Source: Burkholderia lata (GTDB lineage: Bacteria > Pseudomonadota > Gammaproteobacteria > Burkholderiales > Burkholderiaceae). Taken from it: a stretch of 64,000 nucleotides of DNA. Under the pieces are notes generated by a model, which had not been told where the DNA came from, searched no databases, and saw only the letters and a list, made by a program, of their open reading frames with translations. A program made the position numbers and the translations under genes. The DNA is taken from assembly GCF_902499335.1 (NCBI RefSeq), contig NZ_CABVQK010000013.1, positions 124,001 through 188,000 of the forward strand, in the 5' to 3' direction. This document shows, one piece after another, positions 25,530 through 34,396 of this stretch. Position 1 is the stretch's first letter. Every line of letters begins with the position of its first letter.

Positions 25530-27011
25530 TCAGAACGCGGCGTCGGCACTCGCCGGCACGCGCTCGCCGCGTGCGACGAAGCCGCCGGCGCGCTCGCCGG
25601 TCGGCTGGCCGTTTTCATAAGTGAGCACGCCGTTCACCCACACGGCGTCGATCCCGTGCGCGGGCTGCTGCGGCTTCTCGAACGTCGCGGCGTCGATCAC
25701 GCTCGCCGGGTCGAACAGCACGAGATCCGCGTGGTAGCCCACATGCACCTCGCCGCGCCGCGCGATCCCGTAGCGGCGCGCGGACAGCGACGTCATCTTG
25801 CGGATCGCTTCCTCGAGCGGCAGCAGGTTCGTGTCGCGCACGTAGTGGCCGAGCACACGCGGGAACGCGCCCCACAGCCGCGGGTGCGGCAGCGGGTCGT
25901 TCGGCAGGCCGTCGGAGCCGACCATCGTCGCGGGATGCGACAGGATCCGGCGCACGTCGTCCTCGGACATGTTGTGGTACACGGCGCCAGCCGGGCGGAT
26001 GCGCTGCGCGGCTTCCTGCTCGGTCACGCCCCACTCGGCCGCGATCGCCTTCAGCAGCTTGCCTGCCACTTCCGGGTGCGGCTCCGACCACGTGATCGTG
26101 ATGTCGATGTCGCCCGTCACCTGCTTCAGGTCGAGCGTCGACGAGCTGCGGCTGTACGGATAGCAGTCGCAGCCGACCGGCTGGTAGCGGCGCGCGCCTT
26201 CGAGCGATGCAAGCACTTCGGTGCTGCGCCCCCAGTTCGACGGGCCCGCGCACTTCAGGTGCGAGATCACGACCGGCACGCGTGCATGGCGGCCGACCTG
26301 GTACGCCTCTTCCATCGCATCGAGAATCGCGTCGAACTCGGTGCGCATGTGCGTCGTGTACAGCGCGCCCGCGTTCGCGAGCGGCTCGGCGAGCGCCATC
26401 ACCTCTTCGGTGGGCGCCGCGAACGCGGAGCCGTACGCGAGGCCCGACGACAGGCCGAGCGCGCCGTTCGCGAGCGCTTCCTCGAGCTGCGCGCGCATGC
26501 CGGCGATCTCGCCGTCGGTCGCCGCGCGATCGAGGCGGTCCATCTGGTTGTTGCGCAGCGCCGTGTGGCCGACGAGCGCCGCGACGTTCACGGCCGGACG
26601 CGCATCGTTCACGGCCGCGACGTAATCGGCGAAGGTCGGGTACTGGAACGCACCGCGCTCGCCGAGCAGGTTCATCGGATCGGGCGGATCGCCCGCGAGC
26701 GTCACCGGCGACGCGCTGATCCCGCAGTTGCCGACGATCACGGTCGTCACGCCCTGCGAGATCTTCGGGATCATCTCCGGTGCGCGGATCACGTGCGTGT
26801 CGTCGTGCGTGTGCACGTCGACGAAGCCCGGCGCGAGCGCGCGGCCGTTCGCATCGACGACAGTTTCGGCAAGCCAGTTCGACAGGTTGCCGATCGCCGC
26901 GATCACGCCGTTGCGGATCGCGACGTCGCGCGTGACGGGCGGCGCGCCGGTACCGTCGTAAAGCTGCGCGCCGACGATCAGCGTATCGGCGGCTTCGGGA
27001 TGCGAATGCAT
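25530..27011 (-). CDS. N-acyl-D-amino-acid deacylase (D-aminoacylase)
   Basis: The 493-aa amidohydrolase-superfamily enzyme should cleave N-acyl-D-amino acids to a carboxylate and the D-amino acid. GFVDVHTHDD near residue 66 is the first metal-binding strand, GNCGIS near residue 98 carries the cysteine typical of D-aminoacylases, and GHTALR and SHLKCAG give later ligands. The C-terminus carries YHADLVLFDPA. It starts two bases after the RpiR stop and is followed by RidA, forming one D-amino-acid catabolic operon with the divergent deaminase. Confidence 0.92.
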   Translation of the reverse strand: MHSHPEAADTLIVGAQLYDGTGAPPVTRDVAIRNGVIAAIGNLSNWLAETVVDANGRALAPGFVDVHTHDDTHVIRAPEMIPKISQGVTTVIVGNCGISASPVTLAGDPPDPMNLLGERGAFQYPTFADYVAAVNDARPAVNVAALVGHTALRNNQMDRLDRAATDGEIAGMRAQLEEALANGALGLSSGLAYGSAFAAPTEEVMALAEPLANAGALYTTHMRTEFDAILDAMEEAYQVGRHARVPVVISHLKCAGPSNWGRSTEVLASLEGARRYQPVGCDCYPYSRSSSTLDLKQVTGDIDITITWSEPHPEVAGKLLKAIAAEWGVTEQEAAQRIRPAGAVYHNMSEDDVRRILSHPATMVGSDGLPNDPLPHPRLWGAFPRVLGHYVRDTNLLPLEEAIRKMTSLSARRYGIARRGEVHVGYHADLVLFDPASVIDAATFEKPQQPAHGIDAVWVNGVLTYENGQPTGERAGGFVARGERVPASADAAF

Positions 27012-27013
27012 GG

Positions 27014-27952
27014 TCAGTCTCCTACCGGTTGACGGTCTCCGCCGCCGCGATGCGCATCGAGCGCGTGCTTGATGCGACGCAGCGATTCTCGGCCCGCATC
27101 ACCGAGCCGCAATGCGACTCCGGTGACGAGCACGTCGATCGCCATCATCATCGCGTAGCGCGATGTCGACGGCTTGTAAATGAAATCGGTTTCGAACGCG
27201 ACGACCGGAATCAGGTGGTCGGCCAGCTTCGCGAGCGGCGAAGCCGGCGCGGTGATCGCGATCAGCTTCGCGCCGTAGCGCTTCGCGAGCCGGCAGCTCT
27301 CGAGCAGCTCGGGCACGCGCCCGCTCACCGACAGCGCGACGACAACGGTATCGCGCGACAGCGTCGCGGCCACCATCCGCTGCAGCATGCTGTCCTGGTA
27401 GCTTGCGACCGGCCGGCCAAAACGCACGAGCCGGAAGCGCAGCTCGTCGGCGAGCGCGGTCGAGCCGCCGCCCTGCCCGTACACGTAGGTCATCTTCGCG
27501 GCGGCGAGCAGGTCGGCCGCTTCCTCGAACGACGTATTGCGCAGCAACTGATGGTTGTGCGCGAGCGCGACGCGAATTTCGTCGTAGACCATCGACGCGG
27601 GGCTCGTGTCGTCGGCCGGTGCGTCATCGGACGGCACCAGGAAGCGCTGCCCGACGGCCGCCGCCTGCGCGACCAGCACCTTCAGTTCGCGCACGTCGCG
27701 GCAGCCGACGGCCTTCGCGAAACGCGTGACCGTCGCGACGCTGACCTCCGCGTCGCGCGCGAGCGCGCCGATGCTCGCATGCGCGGCGCGCGCCAAGTCG
27801 GCGAGGATGAACGCGGCGACCTTGCGCTCGGCTTCGCGTAGCTCGGGCGCGCATTCGGCGATCCGCGCGACGATGTCGAGCACCGGCGGAGCGGCAGGCG
27901 CCGGATGGAGTTCGGCCGCGAGCGGAACGGACGGGGTGACGGGCGTATTCAT
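27014..27952 (-). CDS. MurR/RpiR family transcriptional regulator
   Basis: The 312-aa protein has an N-terminal HTH_6 domain (about residues 30-110; SIGALARDAEVSVATVTRFAKAVGC) and a SIS sugar-isomerase domain (about 150-290; VYGQGGGSTALADELRFRLVRFG) that senses a ligand. It is the first gene of the minus-strand operon with D-aminoacylase and RidA and is divergent from the D-amino-acid deaminase. It therefore most likely controls both arms through the palindrome between them. The SIS ligand is unknown. Confidence 0.92.
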   Translation of the reverse strand: MNTPVTPSVPLAAELHPAPAAPPVLDIVARIAECAPELREAERKVAAFILADLARAAHASIGALARDAEVSVATVTRFAKAVGCRDVRELKVLVAQAAAVGQRFLVPSDDAPADDTSPASMVYDEIRVALAHNHQLLRNTSFEEAADLLAAAKMTYVYGQGGGSTALADELRFRLVRFGRPVASYQDSMLQRMVAATLSRDTVVVALSVSGRVPELLESCRLAKRYGAKLIAITAPASPLAKLADHLIPVVAFETDFIYKPSTSRYAMMMAIDVLVTGVALRLGDAGRESLRRIKHALDAHRGGGDRQPVGD

Positions 27953-27976
27953 CTGCGGAAAAGGGTGCGAAGCTCG

Positions 27977-27993
27977 ATGTTACTAAATAACAT
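27977..27993. promoter_or_regulatory. Palindromic operator between RpiR and deaminase genes
   Basis: ATGTTA and TAACAT flank CTAAA in a perfect inverted repeat, in the only A/T-rich part of the 119-bp divergent gap. The position, 24 bases before the RpiR start and 78 before the deaminase start, suits repression of both promoters. Confidence 0.65.
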
Positions 27994-28071
27994 CACCGCG
28001 CCGATGCTACTTTCTGTACCATCGGCGTGTCAACTTCAGTGCAATGCATAGTGATGATGGAGCGGGATGAC

Positions 28072-29352
28072 ATGAAAGTTACAAACTATCAGGAAGCAAC
28101 GATCGATCCATTCGGCAAGGGTCTCGGCAATCTGCCGAGCGCGAGCGTGCCGCTCGGCGACGCAGGCCGCCTCGAGTGGAACCTGCTTGCGGAAGACGTC
28201 AGCCTGCCAGCGGCCGTGCTTTACGAGGACCGCATCGAACACAACCTGAACTGGATGCAGGCATTCGTCCAGAAGTACGGCGTCAAGTTTGCGCCGCACG
28301 GCAAGACGACGATGGCGCCGCAACTGTTCCGCCGCCAGCTCGACGCCGGCGCGTGGGGCATCACGCTCGCGACCGCGCACCAGACGCAGGCCGCGTATCA
28401 CGGCGGCGTGCGGCGCGTGCTGCTCGCGAACCAGCTGGTCGGCCGCCAGAACATGACGATCATCGCCGGGCTGCTGTCCGATCCCGACTTCGAATTCTTC
28501 TGTCTCGTCGATTCGGCGGAGAGCGTCGACCAGCTCGGCCGCTTCTTCGGCGCACTGAAGAAGCCGCTGAACGTGCTGCTCGAGCTCGGCGTGCCGGGCG
28601 GCCGCGCGGGCGTGCGCGATGCCGCGCAGCGCGAGGCCGTGCTGGCCGCGATCGCGCGCTATCCCGACACGCTGAAGCTGGCCGGCATCGAACTCTACGA
28701 AGGCGTGCTGAAGGAGGAAGGCGAGATCCGCACGTTCCTGCAGGAAGCGGTCGCGCTCACGCGCGAGCTGGCCGAGGCAGGCCGCTTCGCGCGTACGCCG
28801 GCGATCCTGTCCGGCGCCGGTTCGGCGTGGTACGACGTGGTCGCGGAAGAATTCGCGAAGGCGTCCAACGCCGGCTTCGCGGAAGTCGTGCTGCGTCCGG
28901 GCTGCTACCTGACGCACGATGTCGGCATCTACAAGAAGGCGCAGACCGACGTGTTCGCGCGCAACCCGATCGCCCGCACGATGGGCGAAGGGCTGCTGCC
29001 CGCGTTGCAGCTGTGGGCCTACGTGCAGTCGGTGCCGGAGGCTGACCGCGCGATCGTCGCGCTCGGCAAGCGCGACGCGGCGTTCGACGCGGGGCTGCCG
29101 GAGCCGGCGCGCCACTTCCGCCCGGGCCGCGACACCGCGCCGCGCGACGTCGCCGCCGCCGAAGGCTGGGCCGTCACCGGAATGATGGACCAGCACGCGT
29201 ACTTGCAGATCCCGCCGGGCGCGGACGTAAAGGTCGGTGACATGGTCGCGTTCGACATCTCGCACCCGTGCCTGACGTTCGACAAGTGGCGCCAGGTGCT
29301 CGTGCTCGATCCGCAGTTCAGCGTGACGGAAGTCGTCGAAACCTTCTTCTGA
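28072..29352 (+). CDS. D-amino-acid deaminase (D-serine deaminase-like / DSD1-type fold III PLP protein)
   Basis: The 426-aa protein of the alanine-racemase-fold PLP enzymes has Lys78 in FAPHGKTTMAPQ, the expected PLP lysine. LATAHQTQAAYHGGVRRVLLANQLV follows in outline, and the C-terminal part contains metal-ligand candidates (DQHAYLQI; DISHPCLTFDKWR). Relatives are D-serine dehydratases, D-threonine aldolases and D-amino-acid deaminases. The genomic pairing with D-aminoacylase and RidA favours deamination of D-amino acids. The start is ATG 28072 with GGAG nine bases upstream; upstream in-frame starts are less well placed. Confidence 0.88.
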   Translation: MKVTNYQEATIDPFGKGLGNLPSASVPLGDAGRLEWNLLAEDVSLPAAVLYEDRIEHNLNWMQAFVQKYGVKFAPHGKTTMAPQLFRRQLDAGAWGITLATAHQTQAAYHGGVRRVLLANQLVGRQNMTIIAGLLSDPDFEFFCLVDSAESVDQLGRFFGALKKPLNVLLELGVPGGRAGVRDAAQREAVLAAIARYPDTLKLAGIELYEGVLKEEGEIRTFLQEAVALTRELAEAGRFARTPAILSGAGSAWYDVVAEEFAKASNAGFAEVVLRPGCYLTHDVGIYKKAQTDVFARNPIARTMGEGLLPALQLWAYVQSVPEADRAIVALGKRDAAFDAGLPEPARHFRPGRDTAPRDVAAAEGWAVTGMMDQHAYLQIPPGADVKVGDMVAFDISHPCLTFDKWRQVLVLDPQFSVTEVVETFF

Positions 29353-29367
29353 CCCACCTCGCGCGCA

Positions 29368-29392
29368 CCGCCCCGCCGCTCGCGCGGGGCGG
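29368..29392 (+). terminator. GC-rich hairpin after the deaminase gene
   Basis: A 9-bp perfect stem (CCGCCCCGC / GCGGGGCGG) with a seven-base loop lies 16 bases past the stop codon. No T-run follows, so termination would be inefficient or rho-assisted. Confidence 0.4.
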
Positions 29393-29508
29393 CCGTCACG
29401 CGCGCTTCAAGCGGCCGGAGTACACTGCGCTTTCGTCCTCGGGGCCCCAGGCGGGCGTTGCACGCGCCTGCCACGCGGGCCCTCAACGCAGCTCCACTGG
29501 AGAAAGCC

Positions 29509-30090
29509 ATGGCCGCGAAGAAGATCCTGTTCCTGACCGGCGATTTCGCCGAAGACTACGAAACGATGGTGCCGTTCCAGGCGCTGCAGGCCGTCGGCCA
29601 CCACGTCGATGCAGTCTGCCCGGGCAAGCGCGCGGGCGACAAGATCAAGACCGCGATCCACGATTTCGAGGGCGACCAGACCTACACCGAGAAGCCCGGC
29701 CACCAGTTCACGCTGAACGCGGCGTTCGACGACGTCGACGCATCGCGCTACGACGCGCTCGCGATCGCGGGCGGCCGCGCCCCCGAATACCTGCGACTCG
29801 ATCCGAAGGTGATCTCGCTCGTGCGCGAGTTCGCCGAAGCCGGCAAGCCGATCGCCGCGATCTGCCACGCTGCGCAACTGCTCGCGGCCGCAGACGTGAT
29901 CCGCGGCAAGCGCATCTCGGCCTACCCGGCCTGCGCGCCCGAGGTGAAGCTCGCGGGCGGCGAATACGCGGACATCCCGGTCGACGCCGCCGTGACCGAC
30001 GCGCCGTTCGTCACCGCGCCCGCCTGGCCCGCGCATCCGGCCTGGCTCGCGCAGTTCCTCGCGCTGCTGGGAACGCGCATCGAGCTTTGA
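29509..30090 (+). CDS. DJ-1/PfpI family protein
   Basis: The 193-aa class I glutamine-amidotransferase-like protein has Cys119 in AAICHAAQLLA, the nucleophile elbow of the DJ-1/PfpI superfamily, and GGRAPEYLRLD supporting the active site. The family includes proteases, chaperones and deglycases; this subgroup (YhbO/PfpI-like length) is usually stress-related, and no specific substrate can be named. The start is ATG 29509 after GGAGAAAGCC. It stands alone between the deaminase and the converging MarR gene. Confidence 0.9.
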   Translation: MAAKKILFLTGDFAEDYETMVPFQALQAVGHHVDAVCPGKRAGDKIKTAIHDFEGDQTYTEKPGHQFTLNAAFDDVDASRYDALAIAGGRAPEYLRLDPKVISLVREFAEAGKPIAAICHAAQLLAAADVIRGKRISAYPACAPEVKLAGGEYADIPVDAAVTDAPFVTAPAWPAHPAWLAQFLALLGTRIEL

Positions 30091-30159
30091 ACCTGACGTG
30101 AATTGAGATGAGATGAAGGCCGGGGCCGGCGGCGTATTCGCGCTGCCCTGCCCGGCGCT

Positions 30160-30606
30160 TCAGCGCGCGGCCGGCGTCGAGCCTACGTCCGCGATCCGCG
30201 ACTCCAGCATCGCCAGCGCGCCCGACAGCGCATTCAGCACGTCGTCCGGCAATTGCGCCATCGTCTGTTCGAGAAACGCCTTGCGGCGCGGCAGGCATGC
30301 GTCGAACGCGGCGCGGCCATCGTCCGTCAGCGTCACGTTGGTCACGCGATTGTCGCGTGCGTCGGATTCACGCTGGATCCAGCCGAGCGCGTCGAGCGAC
30401 TTCAACTGGCGCGTGAGCGCGCCCGGATCGACGCGCAGCACTTCGACGAGCTTCTTCTGCGACGAATGCCCGCCCATCGTGTGCAACGCAACCATGATGC
30501 GCCAGCGCGGCATCGGTTGCCCGACGTGCGCCTCGAACGCGGTCATGAACGCGCGATACGTGCGTCCGAATTGCTGCAAGATCGCGACGCGGTCCTGTTC
30601 TTCCAT
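30160..30606 (-). CDS. MarR family transcriptional regulator
   Basis: The 148-aa winged-helix protein has SSQKKLVEVLRVDPGALTRQLKSLDALGW (outline) as recognition region and RDNRVTNVTLTDDGRAAFDAC as the wing. It lies 26 bases downstream of an EmrB-type exporter gene on the same strand, a standard arrangement for MarR repressors that sense the exported compound. A palindrome upstream of the exporter gene is the likely operator. Confidence 0.92.
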   Translation of the reverse strand: MEEQDRVAILQQFGRTYRAFMTAFEAHVGQPMPRWRIMVALHTMGGHSSQKKLVEVLRVDPGALTRQLKSLDALGWIQRESDARDNRVTNVTLTDDGRAAFDACLPRRKAFLEQTMAQLPDDVLNALSGALAMLESRIADVGSTPAAR

Positions 30607-30632
30607 GCGCTCAGTTCTACTCGTTCAATCGT

Positions 30633-32228
30633 TCAGTCGGCCGCGACATGCGGTTCGATCTTGTGCCGCAGCTCGATCGGCGGCACGCGGCGGCACTGCC
30701 ACACCGATACCACGGCGACGACAGCCGCCATTGCGACGCCCAGGTGAATCGCGCCAACGAGCGATTCGCGGGCCGCTTCCAGCAGCAGCGCGCCATTATG
30801 CCCGGCACGGGTCAGCTCCGCGACCAGACCGCCCTGCGCGGCGCGATCGATCAGGATCTGCGGATCGGCGAGCTGCGCATGCCACTGCATCGCGTGGTCG
30901 GCCGACAGCGCATCGCGCACGCCGCCCGAGTACATCTGGTTGACGAGCGTGCCGGTCAGCGCGGTGCCGACCATCCCGCCGACCATCCGCAGCGATTGCA
31001 GCAGCGCCGTCGCGATGCCGAGATGCTCGCGGCCGGCCGTCTGCTGCGCGAATACGGTGAGGTTCGGCAGCACGAAGCCGAGCCCGATGCCGCCCGCGAC
31101 CATCAACGCCATCAGCACCCACTTCGGCGTCGTGTGGGTCGACACGACGATACCCGCGCAGGTGATCGCGAACAGTACGAAGCCGACGTGCAGCATCGCG
31201 TTCGGATTGCGGATGCGCGTGACGACCCGGCCGTTCATGATGCTGCCGATCGTGATGAACACGACGAGCGGCGTGATCACGAGCCCCGCCTCCTTCGGCG
31301 ACATCCCGAACCCGCCCTGGAACAGCAGCGGCGCGTAGAACAGCAGCGAGAACATCGAGAAGCCGGCGAGGATCGCCAGCACGAAGAGCGCCGACAGCGC
31401 GCGGTTGCCGAACATGTCGAACGGTAAAATCGGCTGCGCGCAGCGCCGCTCCCAGTGCCACAGGCCGAAACCGGCCGCGACCGCGACGACGAGCAGCAGC
31501 GACGCCCAGCTCGCGACGCCGTACTTCGGCAGCCATTCGACGAACAGCTGCAGCGCGCCGAGCGACAGCGCGATCAGCAGCGCGCCCGGCCAGTCGAGCC
31601 GCATCTTGCGATCGTGCGCGACGTGGCGCAGGTGCGGCAGGTAACGCCACACGAACAGCAGCGACAGCAGGCCGACCGGCAGGTTCACGTAGAACACCGA
31701 GCGCCAGCCGAACGACTGGGTCAGCACGCCGCCGAGCGACGGGCCGACCGCGTTCGCAATGCCGAACGCGGAGCTCATCAGCACCTGCCAGCGCAGCCGC
31801 ACGACGGAATCGGGGAACAGGTCGGGAATACACGCGAACGCGGTGCCGACCAGCATCCCGCCGCCGATCCCCTGCAGCCCGCGCGCGAGCACGAGCATCA
31901 GCATGTCGTTCGCCATCCCGCACAGCACGGACGCGCCGGTGAACACGACGATCGACGCGATGACGAACGGCTTGCGGCCGTAATAGTCGCCGAGGCGGCC
32001 GAAGATCGGCACCGTGATCACGGAACTGAGCAGGTACGAGGTCGCGACCCACGCGTACAGGTCGAAACCGCGGAGCTCGGCGACGATGGTCGGCAGCGCG
32101 GTGCCGACGACGGTCTGGTCGAGCGCGACGAGCATGGTGACAAATGAGATCCCGATCATCGCCAGCAGCGATTCGCGGAACGGCAGGACTTGCCCGCTCG
32201 AATGGTGGGCGGCAGTATGGACGGCCAT
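30633..32228 (-). CDS. DHA2 (EmrB/QacA) family MFS multidrug exporter
   Basis: The 531-aa protein has about 14 hydrophobic segments. The first contains ISFVTMLVALDQTVVGTALP, motif A follows as GRLGDYYGRKPF, and motif C-like GIGGGMLVG comes later. It should be a proton-driven drug/toxin exporter in the inner membrane. The ATG at 32228 is chosen; a TTG 30 bases upstream gives a short extension without support. It forms an operon with the MarR gene downstream. No membrane-fusion (EmrA) partner is adjacent. Confidence 0.92.
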   Translation of the reverse strand: MAVHTAAHHSSGQVLPFRESLLAMIGISFVTMLVALDQTVVGTALPTIVAELRGFDLYAWVATSYLLSSVITVPIFGRLGDYYGRKPFVIASIVVFTGASVLCGMANDMLMLVLARGLQGIGGGMLVGTAFACIPDLFPDSVVRLRWQVLMSSAFGIANAVGPSLGGVLTQSFGWRSVFYVNLPVGLLSLLFVWRYLPHLRHVAHDRKMRLDWPGALLIALSLGALQLFVEWLPKYGVASWASLLLVVAVAAGFGLWHWERRCAQPILPFDMFGNRALSALFVLAILAGFSMFSLLFYAPLLFQGGFGMSPKEAGLVITPLVVFITIGSIMNGRVVTRIRNPNAMLHVGFVLFAITCAGIVVSTHTTPKWVLMALMVAGGIGLGFVLPNLTVFAQQTAGREHLGIATALLQSLRMVGGMVGTALTGTLVNQMYSGGVRDALSADHAMQWHAQLADPQILIDRAAQGGLVAELTRAGHNGALLLEAARESLVGAIHLGVAMAAVVAVVSVWQCRRVPPIELRHKIEPHVAAD

Positions 32229-32245
32229 TTTTTGTTGGCGCAACT

Positions 32246-32259
32246 TTTGACGAGTCAAA
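32246..32259. promoter_or_regulatory. Palindromic candidate MarR operator
   Basis: TTTGAC and GTCAAA flank GA, a perfect inverted repeat 18 bases upstream of the exporter start. The position fits repression by the downstream MarR protein; binding is inferred. Confidence 0.5.
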
Positions 32260-32309
32260 CAATCTCAAAATTCTAGCACGCCGGAGTAATCTAGGCTGGC
32301 GACGGTTTA

Positions 32310-32519
32310 GGGCCTGTTCGCGCCAATAACGGGCTTGCGAACGTGTCTTGCCGGTCGCACTGCAAGGAGTGAGGAGCGCCGTTTGGCCGCACCAAACAAG
32401 TGACGATCGACGCCGCAGTGCGGCCGGCAAGGCACGTTCCCCTATTTTTGGAAAATTCATTCGCGGGGCTCGGCCCTTCTGGTGGCCAGCGCAAGCCCGT
32501 TATTAGCGCGAACAGGCCC
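32310..32519. mobile_element. MITE-like element with 30-bp terminal inverted repeats
   Basis: The 210-bp element begins and ends with 30-bp inverted repeats (GGGCCTGTTCGCGC... inward) differing at one position. It is flanked by TA on both sides (32308-32309 and 32520-32521), as expected for a TA target duplication. A second nested inverted repeat of 23 bases (32341-32363 and 32415-32437, two mismatches) lies further in. There is no transposase, so it would be a non-autonomous derivative, perhaps of an IS5/IS402-group or IS630-like element (inference). Confidence 0.8.
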
Positions 32520-32547
32520 TAACCGAACCAGACCGCCAAGGAGAAAG

Positions 32548-33390
32548 ATGGAACCGATTTCAATCACCCCCGCGATCACACTGTCGCCGGACGATCGGGA
32601 CGCGCTGTGGCGCGCGAAGCAGGTGCTGGAAAGCCCGTCGCTGACGATGAAGCTGACGGGCATGCTGGGCGCGCCGGTCGAGAAAATGATCGCCCGGCTG
32701 CCCGATTTCGCGACCGGCAAGATCAACGATGCGACGCAGCTCGCGCTGCGCAAATGCCTGAACATCGCGCTGCGCACGCTCGGCAAGCCGCCCGCGCCGG
32801 ACGCCGAGCCCGACAAGCCGAGCAACCTGCTGCACAAGCTCGCGGTCGCAACCACCGGCGCGGCGGGCGGCGCGTTCGGCTTTCTCGCGCTGCCGGTCGA
32901 GCTGCCGGTGACGACGACGCTGATCTTCCGCTCGGTATGCGACATCGCGCGCAGCGAGGGCGAAGACCTGAGTTCGGTCGATACGCAGCTGCAATGCCTG
33001 GCCGTGCTCGGCATGGGCGGCAACCCGGACAAGCAGGAAGAGGACGCCGATCTCGGCTATTTCGTGCTGCGCGGCGCACTCGCGCAGGCGATCTCGAAGG
33101 CATCGTCCGACATCACGACGAAGGGCATTGCCGCGCACAGCTCGGCCGCCGTGTTCAAGCTCGTGCAGACGGTGGCGTCGCGCTTCTCGGTGCAGGTGAC
33201 CGAGCAGATGGCCGCGAAGTCGATTCCGGCGATCGGCGCCGTGCTCGGCGCGACCGTCAATACGCTGTTCATCGACCACTTCCAGCAGATGGCGCACGGC
33301 CACTTCACCGTGCGCCGGCTCGAGCGCAAGTACGGCTCGGTGGCCGTCAAGGCCGCCTATCAGGCGATCGACGCCTCGCCGGCGCGCTGA
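32548..33390 (+). CDS. EcsC family protein
   Basis: The 280-aa protein has the EcsC-like pattern: a helical N-terminus, then ATTGAAGGAFGFLALPVELPV as a hydrophobic hairpin, and further hydrophobic helices with IGAVLGATVNTLFIDHFQQ. EcsC was named from a Bacillus gene near an ABC exporter; the biochemical role is unknown. The ATG at 32548 has AAGGAG and follows a MITE-like insertion immediately. Its 3' end overlaps the converging alpha/beta hydrolase gene by 31 bases. Confidence 0.85.
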   Translation: MEPISITPAITLSPDDRDALWRAKQVLESPSLTMKLTGMLGAPVEKMIARLPDFATGKINDATQLALRKCLNIALRTLGKPPAPDAEPDKPSNLLHKLAVATTGAAGGAFGFLALPVELPVTTTLIFRSVCDIARSEGEDLSSVDTQLQCLAVLGMGGNPDKQEEDADLGYFVLRGALAQAISKASSDITTKGIAAHSSAAVFKLVQTVASRFSVQVTEQMAAKSIPAIGAVLGATVNTLFIDHFQQMAHGHFTVRRLERKYGSVAVKAAYQAIDASPAR

Positions 33391-34322
33391 ACCGCACGCT
33401 CGACCGCGACGCGGCGCAGGAACGCGGCCGCGCGGTCGAGCGCATCGCGCGCTTCCGGCACCATCGGCGCGTACAGCTGCCACACGTGCGGCATGTCCGG
33501 CCACACCTCGATCTCCACCGCTACCCCGGCGGCCTTCGCCTTCTCGGCGACGCGGCGCGAATCGTCGAGCAGCACCTCGGTGCTGCCGACCTGGATATAC
33601 AGCGGCGGCAGGCCCGCGAAATCCGCATAGAGCGGCGATGCGTACGGATTCGTGCCCGGCTCGTCGCCCAGGTACAGCTTCGCGGCCTTCGGCAACGCCG
33701 CGCCCGCGAACATCGGATCGGCGCCGTCGTTCGTGCGCAGCGTCGCGCCGGTAGCGGCCAGGTCGGTCCACGGCGAGAACAGGATCGCGCCGGCCGGCAG
33801 CGGCTCGCCGCGGTCGCGCAACGCGACGAGCGTCGCGAGCGCGAGGCCGCCGCCCGCCGAATCGCCGCCGAGCACGATCGACTCGGGCGGCGTGCCGAGC
33901 GCCAGCAGTTGCCGGTACGCGGCCAGCGCATCGTCGAGCGCGGCCGGGAAACGGTTTTCGGGCGCCAGCCGGTAGTCGAGCGAGAACGAGCGCACGCCCG
34001 CGCGCTTCGTCAGGCCGAACACGAGCGGCCGGTGGGTCTTCGTCGAACAGAAGTAATAGCCGCCGCCGTGGAAGTACAGCAGCGTGCGGCCGGACCCGCG
34101 CCCCGCACCCGCGTCGGTGCGCTCGAGCCATTCGCCGCGCAGCGGCGCATCGCCCGCGCCGTAGCACTGGCGCAGCCGGTAGCCCGACGGTGCGCGGCGC
34201 GGCACAACCATCCGCAGGTCGGTAAAGCGCCGCGCGCGGGCGGGATCGAGCACCTCGCGCGTGGTCTCGGGACGGAACTGCCAGCGCAGCAGCCAGCAGG
34301 CGAACTTGCTTTGCCAACTCAT
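33360..34322 (-). CDS. Alpha/beta hydrolase of the hormone-sensitive-lipase family
   Basis: The 320-aa esterase/lipase has the oxyanion motif HGGGYYF near residue 80, the nucleophile elbow GDSAGGG near residue 150 (serine), and likely Asp and His in the C-terminal region, the latter in WPDMPHVWQ. This is a complete HSL-type catalytic set for carboxyl-ester hydrolysis of short or medium acyl esters; the natural substrate is unknown. The start is ATG 34322 (MSWQSKFACWLLRW). The gene overlaps EcsC tail to tail. Confidence 0.9.
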   Translation of the reverse strand: MSWQSKFACWLLRWQFRPETTREVLDPARARRFTDLRMVVPRRAPSGYRLRQCYGAGDAPLRGEWLERTDAGAGRGSGRTLLYFHGGGYYFCSTKTHRPLVFGLTKRAGVRSFSLDYRLAPENRFPAALDDALAAYRQLLALGTPPESIVLGGDSAGGGLALATLVALRDRGEPLPAGAILFSPWTDLAATGATLRTNDGADPMFAGAALPKAAKLYLGDEPGTNPYASPLYADFAGLPPLYIQVGSTEVLLDDSRRVAEKAKAAGVAVEIEVWPDMPHVWQLYAPMVPEARDALDRAAAFLRRVAVERAVQRAGEASIA

Positions 34323-34396
34323 CGGACGCACTCCGTAATCGCAGTGTGACGATGGTACGTGCGAACGTTCCCCCACCGCTCGACAGGTGCCTCTAT

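Larger units (their letters stand above)
32229..32547. other. Intergenic region between the exporter and EcsC genes
   Basis: This 319-bp gap holds the exporter promoter with a palindrome (32246-32259) and a 210-bp MITE-like insertion (32310-32519). The EcsC ribosome site AAGGAG lies at 32538-32543. No gene is seen. Confidence 0.7.

Noticed and set aside
29410..29425. TACACT as a -10 box for the DJ-1/PfpI gene
   Set aside because: No -35-like hexamer at a usable distance.
32560..34317. 585-aa open frame on the minus strand spanning EcsC and the hydrolase
   Set aside because: Runs antisense through EcsC and in another frame through the hydrolase; both real genes have clear motifs.
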